Positions 27,387 to 35,114 of a DNA stretch of 47,134 nucleotides are shown piece by piece. Both the position numbers and the translations under genes were made by a program. Origin of the DNA: Verrucomicrobiales bacterium (lineage in GTDB: Bacteria > Verrucomicrobiota > Verrucomicrobiia > Verrucomicrobiales > DEV007); NCBI GenBank assembly GCA_028047635.1, contig JAOFXR010000020.1, forward strand, positions 1 to 47,134, given 5' to 3'. The notes under the pieces were generated by a model that worked only from the letters and a program-made list of their open reading frames with translations, searched no databases and was not told the DNA's origin. Each line of letters starts with the position of its first letter. Within the stretch, counting starts at the first letter, position 1.

Positions 27387-27427
27387 CACCCAACCCTTTC
27401 TGGTCAATGATTCAACAGGGTTAGGTG
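27387..27427. repeat. Inverted repeat of dispersed element AACCCTGTTGR (copy B)
   Basis: CACC-C-AACCCT (27387-27397) pairs with AGGGTT-A-GGTG (27417-27427), an 11-bp stem with one mismatch and a 19-nt loop, between the MFS and oxidoreductase genes. Confidence 0.5.
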
Positions 27428-27438
27428 CGCCACTAGAG

Positions 27439-28800
27439 CTATTCGGCTTCGTCTTCCGTAACCCGGGTTTTATCCCAGAAGGTAAAAAAGAAGATCACAG
27501 CAATAACGATCGCCATGAGAGCAGGCGTCATCCAGAACACTTTCCACTGACCCATCGCTTTCTCCAACAACGTCGGGTCAATACCATCAGGCATATTCAC
27601 CGAAAACATTTTGGCTAGCTTCTGTCCAGCGGTCAGCGTTTGCTCACCTCTCCCGGCAAGAATCGCCTCAGTCAAAGCGCCGGAGTCAGCCAGCTTAGTT
27701 GCCTGCCCTTCGAGGCCGAACCACGATTTTCCGAATACGATTGAATAGCCAATCCACATTCCAAGTCCCTGAGTCACAAAAATCAGCAAACTCTGAGCCT
27801 GTCCCCGAACTTCTTTCGGAGCGACGCGGTCGGTGTACATAAATCCAGTGACGAAAAAGAAGTCATAGCAAATTCCGTGAAGCGCGATTCCGAGGAACAT
27901 CATCCAGGCAACTTGGTCAGGAGCGCCGAATGCGAATAAGAGATAGCGAACAAACCAAGCGACCATTCCTACAATAATCATCCATTTCACACCAAGCCTG
28001 CGAAAGAAAAACGGGATTAAAAGCATGAAGATAATTTCGGACATTTGCCCAATGGTCATTGTCGAAGCGGCCTCTTCAAACCCGGCATTCGCCAGGTAAG
28101 GTCCGGTCATGCCAAAGTAGTAGGCCAGCGGAATACAGACCAAACCGGAGCAGAGAATGAAGACAAGAAAGGAAGGCTTCGCCAGCAACTTGAGAGCATC
28201 CAACATCAGCAATGCCCGGATATCAATTTTCTGCCCCTTGGCTGGAGCGGGCGTGTGCGGAAGAAAGAAACAGAAAACGCCCAGCATAAGGGAAGCGTAA
28301 CCTGCCACCTTCATAATACCAAGATCAGCACTCCATCCCAGAGCTCCGATCGTCAACCCCGCAGCGATCCAACCGATCGTTCCCCACACGCGAATCTTCG
28401 GAAAATCAATCCGCTGAAGATGAGTAAATCCAATCGTATTTCCCAGTCCCAGGGTCGGCATGTAGCAAAGCATGTGCGCTAAAAACAACTGAGACATGAG
28501 CGGCCCATTGCCAGCCTCCGCCGCGTCGCCTGCCAGGAAGATCAGCACTCCTCCAACCAGAAAGAGAACTCCCATGATGAACTGCGAAGGAAAAAAGCGA
28601 TCAGCAATCAGCCCCAGGAAGAGCGGCGCAAAGATAGCTCCCAGAGGGACCGCGGCATAAGCACCGCCGATGAAATCACCTAAGTCAGCAGCACCCAGCG
28701 CTACATTGATCGTAGAAAACCACGTCCCCCAGACAAAAAACTGAAGAAACATCATGATGCTAAGCATCGGCATCGCGGATTTAGGTTTCGTATCGGCCAT
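27439..28800 (-). CDS. MFS transporter, nucleoside-permease (NupG/XapB)-like
   Basis: A 453-residue transporter with about twelve hydrophobic segments. The first segment MFLQFFVWGTWFSTINVAL matches the nucleoside:H+ symporter family, and loops such as DRFFPSQF and TDRVAPKEVRGQAQSL follow MFS spacing. The start at 28800 (MADTKPKS) was preferred to 28854 because the added 18 residues are not hydrophobic and start far from the first membrane helix. It lies upstream of the oxidoreductase on the same strand. Proteins of this type in PVC bacteria are often adjacent to sugar-oxidoreductase genes, so sugars or nucleosides are both plausible substrates. Confidence 0.75.
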   Translation of the reverse strand: MADTKPKSAMPMLSIMMFLQFFVWGTWFSTINVALGAADLGDFIGGAYAAVPLGAIFAPLFLGLIADRFFPSQFIMGVLFLVGGVLIFLAGDAAEAGNGPLMSQLFLAHMLCYMPTLGLGNTIGFTHLQRIDFPKIRVWGTIGWIAAGLTIGALGWSADLGIMKVAGYASLMLGVFCFFLPHTPAPAKGQKIDIRALLMLDALKLLAKPSFLVFILCSGLVCIPLAYYFGMTGPYLANAGFEEAASTMTIGQMSEIIFMLLIPFFFRRLGVKWMIIVGMVAWFVRYLLFAFGAPDQVAWMMFLGIALHGICYDFFFVTGFMYTDRVAPKEVRGQAQSLLIFVTQGLGMWIGYSIVFGKSWFGLEGQATKLADSGALTEAILAGRGEQTLTAGQKLAKMFSVNMPDGIDPTLLEKAMGQWKVFWMTPALMAIVIAVIFFFTFWDKTRVTEDEAE

Positions 28801-28922
28801 AACAATCAAATAGTGAACTCCTTTGATGTTGTCGATATTCCACCTCAGGCGCAACAGCGAAATGAGACGGAATCACAGCCATCAGACAATCGGTAGAAAA
28901 GGCAGATCATTCGCGTCAGTTG

Positions 28923-29951
28923 CTACACTCCGAAACGATCCATAACCATTGAGCGGAGCATGGTCGGGTTGAGCGCTGGCCCGATACACACGAGCGATGG
29001 CGAGGCCCTCGAAAAAATATCGACTCTTATTGGCTTATCAACGGGGTGTTCGCCCGTCCGTTCGAAGAGCCAACGGTAACCGGGCGCTTCACTAAGCTTT
29101 ACGAGCGCCTTGGCACGCAACACTTCACGGGGCAACGACTCGAGAAAGCGCACGAGTTGAGAACTTCGGTAGAGCCCCGGAAGAGGGATCTGACACCCCG
29201 TAATACGATGAGACAGCTGATGTTCGTGATCGTGGGTGAGCGCCTCTCCACCTTGTTGCCTTGCCCGAGACGGGACTTCTGCCATTTTCATCGGCTGCAT
29301 AGCCGATGCCGCGAGGTCGGCCGCCAGTTGAAAAGCATCAACCTGGAGTGCGTATCGATTCGTTGATGCAACTGATTGCACAATTTCACCTACCGCCTCT
29401 CCCGTAAGCCCCTCGCGATGGCTGAGCAAACAGTGGGTCGCGGTTTCCACCTGCCGCACTTCAAGCGCATCGAATTCTTTTCGCCTCCCCCAATGCCGTG
29501 CGTCAACCACGGCGACTTGCCACCGTGGCATAAACGGCATCTCCTTCTCTAAAAGGGTAAACGTCTCAAGCAACGGGAGCGGGTCAGCAGTTCCGTTCAG
29601 TTCGATGAAAAAGGGCATCGCCTTTACCGGTCTGTGCCGCGAGACAAAGATTTTTGAGTTCATCGAGACTTTCACAACAAGCGCACCTAGCACCTAGCAC
29701 CTAGCACCTAGCACCTAGCACCTAGCACCTAGCACCTAGCACCTAGCGGAAAGATGGAAGATGGAAGCCTCCGATTCCGGCAGAGTTGACGCATCAATAT
29801 CTGCGTTCTCAAAATCATTCAAAATGACATCAGCGTCTCGACCTATGCAGCTGTATTCATTCAGTAGAGCGCACAGCAAAGTGGTTTTACCAGCCCCAAG
29901 AAAGCCCGCAATAAACAGAAGCGGCTTTGACACTAAAATGGCCATTTTCAC
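28923..29951 (-). pseudogene. CobW/COG0523-family GTPase, disrupted by a heptamer expansion
   Basis: Reading the two frames together gives a COG0523 metallochaperone GTPase. The N-terminal frame (29951) has Walker A GFLGAGKTT at residues 16-24 and VILNDFENADIDAS. It stops inside a tandem repeat at SARC-stop. The C-terminal frame has FFIELNGTADPLPLLETF and the CobW_C part. If only one of the nine repeat units is kept, the join reads HLSARCACCESLDELK, restoring the CxCC metal-binding motif. One more change, removal of one A in the A5 run (plus-strand T5 at 29651-29655), joins it to the second frame, for about 324 residues. The gene is therefore broken twice within 100 bp. Zinc allocation is the usual role of intact homologues. 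Confidence 0.75.
29683..29745. repeat. Tandem repeat of 7 bp, nine perfect copies (GCACCTA)
   Basis: The unit GCACCTA is repeated exactly nine times (63 bp) inside the CobW-like gene; on the coding strand it is TAGGTGC. A heptamer is out of phase with codons and each unit carries TAG, so tandem copies stop translation; a single copy would not, given the flanks. The copies are identical, which points to recent expansion by strand slippage. Confidence 0.95.
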
Positions 29952-29975
29952 TCTTTAGCAAAAAAAACAAAATCC

Positions 29976-30623
29976 TCAACAAAACGGGGACTCGCAATGA
30001 CGGTCCGCCTTCTGTTTCCGACAGGCACAAAGATTACCAAGGTGGGTGCAAATGAGCGCTATTCCGCCGAGCGTGGTAACAACGCTCGCGGGCGGCACGT
30101 AGAGCTTTGTGTTTCCCTCGCTGTCCGTCACGAGCGAGGGACAGCATGCGTCGGCACAGCCTTCGACATGAGTATCGCTTTCTGTTTCCTCCCCGACAAT
30201 CCAGACGAAATCTTCTTCAGCTCCCTGTTCGGTTGCCGCTTCCCCCGCGGATGCGATTCCAGATTTCGCCTCCGCTGCGTCACCACGATCGGGCAAGTAG
30301 GGAATAATTGCCCCGGCAATGATGAGCGTCATCCCGAGAAGGCCGACCGCAACGATCCAGCGCTCTCGATGAATCCGAAATCCGCGCAGAACCATCGCAA
30401 GCGCGAGTGGTACGACAAGAAGTGCCGCGATCCAGTGGGATGCGGGATGGACCCAGGTTTCCCCCAAAGTCGGCGCAAAGAGAAGCAGAGCAGGAGTGGC
30501 GGCGCAGTGAATAGCGCAGAGCACCGAGGCAGCCACACCAATACGGTCGGCTCCTTCTCCGCAAGAGGTCGGCGAGGGTAGATTCGAAAGTTCAACGCGA
30601 GGGTGAGAAGAAAAAGATTCCAT
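29976..30623 (-). CDS. MerC-domain membrane protein with Cys/His-rich tail
   Basis: A 215-residue membrane protein resembling MerC-type mercury/metal transport proteins. The diagnostic cysteine pair is LCAIHC (Cys36, Cys40) in the first membrane helix (VAASVLCAIHCAATPALLLF), followed by three more hydrophobic segments (about 60-80, 84-103, 165-182). A soluble, acidic loop contains HVEGCADACCPSL, and the C-terminus is Cys/His-rich (LCACRKQKADRHCESPFC). The start is the ATG at 30623, because a longer frame from 30707 overlaps the operator palindromes. The broken CobW-like gene starts 24 bp downstream. The pairing with a COG0523 protein suggests zinc or other thiophilic-metal homeostasis rather than mercury resistance. 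Confidence 0.72.
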   Translation of the reverse strand: MESFSSHPRVELSNLPSPTSCGEGADRIGVAASVLCAIHCAATPALLLFAPTLGETWVHPASHWIAALLVVPLALAMVLRGFRIHRERWIVAVGLLGMTLIIAGAIIPYLPDRGDAAEAKSGIASAGEAATEQGAEEDFVWIVGEETESDTHVEGCADACCPSLVTDSEGNTKLYVPPASVVTTLGGIALICTHLGNLCACRKQKADRHCESPFC

Positions 30624-30651
30624 GAGAAATTTGCTTGGCGCAGAAACCAAC

Positions 30652-30664
30652 GCAAGTAACTTGC
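30652..30664. promoter_or_regulatory. Palindromic operator 1 upstream of merC-cobW
   Basis: Perfect 6-1-6 palindrome GCAAGT-A-ACTTGC, centred at 30658, about 30 bp before the MerC start codon. It has the 7-1-7-like spacing of Fur-family (Fur, Zur, PerR) sites, but no regulator is encoded here and the sequence is not a published box known to me. Confidence 0.5.
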
Positions 30665-30677
30665 AATAACAATTAAT

Positions 30678-30690
30678 GCAAGTATTTTGC
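30678..30690. promoter_or_regulatory. Palindromic operator 2 upstream of merC-cobW
   Basis: Imperfect palindrome GCAAGTATTTTGC, centred at 30684. With its flanks it is an inverted copy of operator 1 (AACGCAAGTAACTTGCA against AACGCAAAATACTTGCA). Centre-to-centre spacing is 26 bp, so two dimers could sit on nearly one face of the helix. Confidence 0.45.
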
Positions 30691-30729
30691 GTTAATGTCG
30701 CCGCCAATATTTCTCACCCCGCCCCACCT

Positions 30730-31383
30730 TCACCCATAATCGCGCTTCCCAAAGATCGACGATCCGACACGAACAAGAGTCGCGCCTTCCTCGACCGCGA
30801 CTTTCGCATCATGGCTCATTCCCATCGAAAGGTGTCGCAAAGTCAGGCCATGCTTGACAGCCAAGTCATCCCGCAACTCTCGCAAAGCCGCAAACGCTGG
30901 ACGGACTCGCTCAGGGTCGGAGTCGAACTTAGGAACGGTCATGAGACCTTCGAATTTCAAATTCGGTAGCGATTGGATCTCCTCAAATTCCCCGCGCAGC
31001 TGATCCGCGGAGAATCCGAACTTTGCCTCATCGTCAGAAATATTGACCTGAAGTAAAATCGAGCAAACCAAATCAAGCTCTCCGGCGATGCGTGAAATCT
31101 GTCCTGCCAGGGCCAGTGAATCGACACTGTGAATCATGGCGCAATGGGGCAGCACCTTTCGAATCTTGTTCTTCTGCAAGTGACCAATGAGATGCCATTC
31201 AATGTCCTGAGGCAGTACCGGTGCTTTTTCGATAATCTCCTGAACCTTATTTTCCCCGAAAATGCGCTGCCCGGCATCATAAGCTTCCTGCACATACGCG
31301 GCGGGCCAGGTTTTACTCACCGCGACGAGGGTGGCAGGCGCTGTCGATGCTTGCACCGTTTTCAGATTGTCAGCAATACTCAT
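30730..31383 (-). CDS. PLP homeostasis protein, YggS/PLPBP family
   Basis: A 217-residue TIM-barrel protein that binds pyridoxal 5'-phosphate and helps keep PLP and amino/keto acid pools balanced. The PLP lysine is Lys24 (LVAVSKTWPAAYVQEAYDAG), and the family strands are clear (IFGENKVQEI, IEWHLIGHLQKNKI, LSMGMSHDAKVAVEEGATLV, RVGSSIFGKRDYG). It is not itself catalytic. The GNAT gene upstream on the same strand overlaps the start by 4 bp, so the two are co-transcribed. Confidence 0.93.
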   Translation of the reverse strand: MSIADNLKTVQASTAPATLVAVSKTWPAAYVQEAYDAGQRIFGENKVQEIIEKAPVLPQDIEWHLIGHLQKNKIRKVLPHCAMIHSVDSLALAGQISRIAGELDLVCSILLQVNISDDEAKFGFSADQLRGEFEEIQSLPNLKFEGLMTVPKFDSDPERVRPAFAALRELRDDLAVKHGLTLRHLSMGMSHDAKVAVEEGATLVRVGSSIFGKRDYG

Positions 31384-31880
31384 TTTTCAGGAAGGTTCTC
31401 AATTCCTTTACGATCCATACGCACGATTCGCCACTCCTCAAGAATTTCACCTCCGACCTGCTCGTAGAGATCGATCGCATTTTGGTTCCAGTCGAGAACA
31501 CACCACTCATAACGCCCCGCGTCCCGTTCCTGAGCAATTTTTCCGAGCGACTTCAAAAGCCTTTTTCCCACTCCTTGATGCCTGAAGGCTTCTTTCACGT
31601 AAAGGTCTTCAAGCCAGATTCCGGCTCTTCCAATAAAAGTAGAAAAGGTGGAAAAGAAAATCGCGTAACCAATGAGCCCTTTAGAGTTCTCAGCGACGAG
31701 AGCTTCCGCCACCGGAACCAGCCCGAAAAGTGAATTCTGGTAGTCCGCTTCAGTGGCCACCAGTTGATCGGATAGCTTCTCAAATTCCGCTAATTCGGCG
31801 ACCATTTCCAAAATTCCGACGACATCCTCCGGTTTTGCCGGCCGAATCTTTACGTTTTTAATTAAATTTTCACTCATCAA
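31380..31880 (-). CDS. GNAT-family N-acetyltransferase (diamine-acetyltransferase-like)
   Basis: A 166-residue acetyl-CoA-dependent enzyme. The acetyl-CoA-binding motif is seen as VKEAFRHQGVGKRLLKSLG, and the LEDLYV...CVLDWNQNAIDLYEQVGG arrangement resembles spermidine/diamine acetyltransferases. The substrate amine is a guess by similarity. The ATG at 31880 and a second one at 31877 are equally possible. It overlaps yggS by 4 bp (ATGA), so it is the first gene of that pair. The 349-bp region to the next plus-strand gene holds a long inverted repeat. Confidence 0.75.
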   Translation of the reverse strand: MMSENLIKNVKIRPAKPEDVVGILEMVAELAEFEKLSDQLVATEADYQNSLFGLVPVAEALVAENSKGLIGYAIFFSTFSTFIGRAGIWLEDLYVKEAFRHQGVGKRLLKSLGKIAQERDAGRYEWCVLDWNQNAIDLYEQVGGEILEEWRIVRMDRKGIENLPEK

Positions 31881-32229
31881 TTAATTCTAAGAGTCTCACC
31901 TCAAGCCATTTAGAAAAACGGTAATCCCGCTTCGGAATATTTCGCCGAAACTAGCTCCACTTCCCACCCGCCTTGGCACAGCAAATGCGACACTAACATA
32001 CCGTCAGATGGCCATTGGCCAAACGACAAAGGGTTGAAACCAAAACGTCGGCCCGATTGGTATATGTTCTTTAGCAGGTTTTACGGGGATTTTTCCTGCG
32101 ACAATCAATCGGGTCGATAGTTTCCCTCCTCAAGTGTTCTTCAGCCTCCCTGGCAATTTCTATTTCCCCCACCACAAACACGCAAAGACGTTGTTTGCAG
32201 GGCTCTCATTTACATCGAAGTTCCTCGAA
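31881..32229. other. Intergenic region with long inverted repeat, before the CxxCH/DUF1553 gene
   Basis: No gene is seen in this gap. It contains a palindrome GGCCATTGGCC at 32010-32020 and the inverted repeat at 32048-32117 described separately. The region is rich in structure compared with the other gaps of the window. Confidence 0.5.
32048..32117 (+). promoter_or_regulatory. Candidate structured 5' leader: long inverted repeat with nested stem
   Basis: TCGGCCCGATTG (32048-32059) pairs with CAATCGGGTCGA (32106-32117): 11 of 12 Watson-Crick pairs and one G-U in RNA. An inner stem GCAGG (32074-32078) / CCTGC (32095-32099) lies inside. The repeat ends 112 bp before the ATG at 32230. It could be a leader RNA, a cruciform-forming DNA site or a small RNA; none of these can be chosen from the sequence. 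Confidence 0.4.
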
Positions 32230-35094
32230 ATGACCGCAACCAAGGCCAGCATCCTTATTACTTTCCTCGTGTCGCTTGCGACATCGGGCGCGGTTTTTTG
32301 TGCGGATCCGCCCCCTACTTTCGAACCCGCCCAGATTGAGTTTTTCGAGAAAGAAATTCGTCCGATTTTGGCAGACAACTGCCTCGACTGCCATTCCGGC
32401 ACGAAGGCGAAAGTAGGACTTCAGCTCGATCATCGCGAAGGATGGATTTCCGGAAGCGACTACCGGAAAGTGATCCAACTCGACAAGCCTGCCGAAAGCA
32501 TTCTCGTTAAAGCAATCAAGCACTCCGGAGAAAAAGGCATCCTCTCCATGCCTGAGAAAGGCGATAAGCTGGCTGATGCTGACATCGAAAAGATCACCCA
32601 GTGGATTACGATGGGACTTCCCTGGCCTGAATACGAGGATTCAGAAAACATCGATCCGTCCGAGCACTGGTCATTTCAGCCGGTAAAAAAGCCCCCGCTT
32701 CCTGAGGACGCGGGACATCCGATTGACTACTTTTTGAAAGAGGCAAAAAAGAAAGTCGGAGTCGTTTCCGCCGACAAGGCTGATCGAAAGACACTTTACC
32801 GCCGTGCTCACTTTGATCTTCTCGGCCTGCCGCCAAAATTTGATGAGGCAGAAAAGTTCATCGCGGATTCCCGTCCCGATCAGGAGGCCTGGCCCGCACT
32901 TATAGATCAGCTACTTACTTCGCCTCATTATGGCGAACGCTGGGCACGGCAATGGATGGACATTGCCCGCTACTCAGATACAAAAGGCTACGAGGGCGCG
33001 GGGCGCGAAAGGCGGTTCGTCTACAGCTACGCCTATCGCAACTGGCTCATCAAATCGCTCAACGATGATCTCCCTTACGACAAGTTTCTGCTCTATCAGT
33101 TGGCCGCCGAACAACTCGTTGATTGGAACTCTCCTGAGAAAACGCATCTCGCCGCACTCGGATTCCTCTCCCTCAGCAAAAACGGGAAAACCGAACTCGT
33201 GATCGATGATAGAATCGACACAACGTTCCGGGGAATGATGGCCTTGACCGTTTCCTGCGCGCGCTGTCACGACCATAAATTCGATCCTATTTCTACTTCA
33301 GAATATTACGGTCTTTACGGAGTCTTCATGAATTCGTTCAAAGAAGAACGTCCCGAAGTAGGCGAACCAAAAATGGGTCCGGAGTGGGATAAATATCTAA
33401 AGGACAGAGCCGCGCAGCAGAAGCTGATCGATGATTTTCTTGCTCCCAAATTCGCAAAGCTCCGAAAAGAAGATCCAAAGCTCACTGACGACCGTGCTCT
33501 CCTAACCAGTAAGCTAAGCCGCGCAGACAAAAGAGAGCTGACAAAAAAGCAGGGAGTCTATGACAAGTTCGTTGCCGATGCAAAGATGGATCCTGACAAG
33601 GCCATTATTTTAGTCGATACAGAAAAGCCCAGAGCGCAACGTATCTTCATTAGGGGAGCGCCGGGGCGACAAGGCGATGAAGCGCCGCGCCGCTTTTTGA
33701 CCTTCGGCAAAGAAGTCGATCCGGTTGCTTTCACAAAAGGGAGCGGACGTCTCGAACTCGCACAGCAAATCGTAACCCCTGACAATCCACTAACTGCACG
33801 CAACATCGTAAACCGCGTCTGGATGTGGCATTTTGGTGAAGGAATCGTTCGCACGATCGATGATTTCGGGATCCAGGGAGAGCTTCCCGATCATCCCGAG
33901 CTTCTCGATTTCCTTGCGACCTGGTTTGTCGAGAATGGCTGGTCGATCAAGGAATTACACCGGCTCATTCTAACTTCCGAGACGTGGCAGCAAACCTCAG
34001 TGAATACAGCGGAAGAGAAAAATATGTTCGTTGATCCGGAGAATCGGCTTCTGTGGAAATATAACAAACGCCGTCTCGATCTCGAGCAGATGCGCGACGG
34101 AATCCTTGATGTCACAGGAACTCTCAGCGAGGAAATGTATGGACGCACCGTCAAGATCCTGGAGCCACCTTATTCAAATCGTCGTTCCGTTTATGCTTTC
34201 ATCGACAGACAAAATTTAAATCCGATTTTCCGGAATTTTGATTTTTCCAACCCGCAGGAAACGACTGCGAAACGCCCCTCAACAACGATCCCAATGCAGG
34301 CACTCTTCACGATGAACAGCAAGTTCATGCAGGATCGCGCCACAGAGCTCGCGAAAAAGGGAGTCACTCAGAAAGATCCGATCCAGCTCTATCACCGTGC
34401 GGTTTTCGCGAAAGAACCGACCGAAAATGATAGACTCCTTGCCGATAGTTTCTTCACTTCGGTTGAATCGGAAATGAAGGAATACGCCAAACGCCAAACG
34501 AACACCGCCTGGAGTTACGGATACGGCGAGCATGACGAGAAAAGCGAAAAAGTCTCTTTTACACCCTATCCGCTTTGGACCGGAACGCAGTGGCAGATAG
34601 AAAAGGAGACGCCGATTAAAAACAACCCGCTTTCCTATCTCTACGCCAGAGCGGGAGCAACTCACCCGGGCCACACCTCGAAAGAAAGTTCAATCTACCA
34701 GTGGCAAGCGCCGTCCGACCTGAGAGTGCGAATCGCGGGCATTATCGAACGGAATGCCGTCGGGAAAGGAAATGGAGTAAAAGTCAAAGTGATCACCAAT
34801 GGAGGCAAACTACTTTTCGATAAGGTGATGGATCCGGCAAAGAAAGCGATCCCCGTGACCGTCGATGCTTTCGACATTGCGAAAAACGATCTCATCTATT
34901 TCATCATCGATCCGCATGAGAATAACTCCGCATTCGACTCCGTCACCTGGAGCCCGCAAGTGATCGACGCCAGCGGTAAAATCCCTAAATGGGGTCTCTC
35001 GGATTCTTTCTCAGGCCCAGCGACTCCGGCGACACCCCACAGCGCCTACGTCCACGCCCTTCTGAACACGAACCGGTTTCTTTTCATCGAATAA
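32230..35094 (+). CDS. Secreted CxxCH (PSCyt1)/DUF1549/DUF1553 protein
   Basis: A 954-residue protein of a family abundant in Planctomycetota and Verrucomicrobiota. A signal peptide (residues 1-24, ending VFCA-D) precedes a planctomycete-type cytochrome c-like domain with Cys51-x-x-Cys54-His55 (NCLDCHSG). DUF1549 follows (about 165-370, RAHFDLLGLPP, CARCHDHKFDPI), then DUF1553 from about 495 (LTARNIVNRVWMWHFGEG...). A beta-rich segment of about 160 residues (YARAGATHPGHTSK to VTWSPQVIDASG) is inserted before the last DUF1553 motif (HALLNTNRFLFIE). The start at 32230 follows from the signal peptide. It is followed by the DUF1501 gene after 20 bp, the usual partner. Sugar breakdown is often proposed for such pairs; the function is unproven. 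Confidence 0.88.
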   Translation: MTATKASILITFLVSLATSGAVFCADPPPTFEPAQIEFFEKEIRPILADNCLDCHSGTKAKVGLQLDHREGWISGSDYRKVIQLDKPAESILVKAIKHSGEKGILSMPEKGDKLADADIEKITQWITMGLPWPEYEDSENIDPSEHWSFQPVKKPPLPEDAGHPIDYFLKEAKKKVGVVSADKADRKTLYRRAHFDLLGLPPKFDEAEKFIADSRPDQEAWPALIDQLLTSPHYGERWARQWMDIARYSDTKGYEGAGRERRFVYSYAYRNWLIKSLNDDLPYDKFLLYQLAAEQLVDWNSPEKTHLAALGFLSLSKNGKTELVIDDRIDTTFRGMMALTVSCARCHDHKFDPISTSEYYGLYGVFMNSFKEERPEVGEPKMGPEWDKYLKDRAAQQKLIDDFLAPKFAKLRKEDPKLTDDRALLTSKLSRADKRELTKKQGVYDKFVADAKMDPDKAIILVDTEKPRAQRIFIRGAPGRQGDEAPRRFLTFGKEVDPVAFTKGSGRLELAQQIVTPDNPLTARNIVNRVWMWHFGEGIVRTIDDFGIQGELPDHPELLDFLATWFVENGWSIKELHRLILTSETWQQTSVNTAEEKNMFVDPENRLLWKYNKRRLDLEQMRDGILDVTGTLSEEMYGRTVKILEPPYSNRRSVYAFIDRQNLNPIFRNFDFSNPQETTAKRPSTTIPMQALFTMNSKFMQDRATELAKKGVTQKDPIQLYHRAVFAKEPTENDRLLADSFFTSVESEMKEYAKRQTNTAWSYGYGEHDEKSEKVSFTPYPLWTGTQWQIEKETPIKNNPLSYLYARAGATHPGHTSKESSIYQWQAPSDLRVRIAGIIERNAVGKGNGVKVKVITNGGKLLFDKVMDPAKKAIPVTVDAFDIAKNDLIYFIIDPHENNSAFDSVTWSPQVIDASGKIPKWGLSDSFSGPATPATPHSAYVHALLNTNRFLFIE

Positions 35095-35114
35095 CCCTTT
35101 CTTCCGGAACGATC

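Noticed and set aside
29683-29745. Heptamer array considered as a CRISPR array
   Set aside because: The units are 7 bp without spacers and no cas genes are present.
34989-35114. Extended N-terminus of the DUF1501 gene
   Set aside because: It overlaps the preceding gene and the Tat motif directly follows the Met at 35115.
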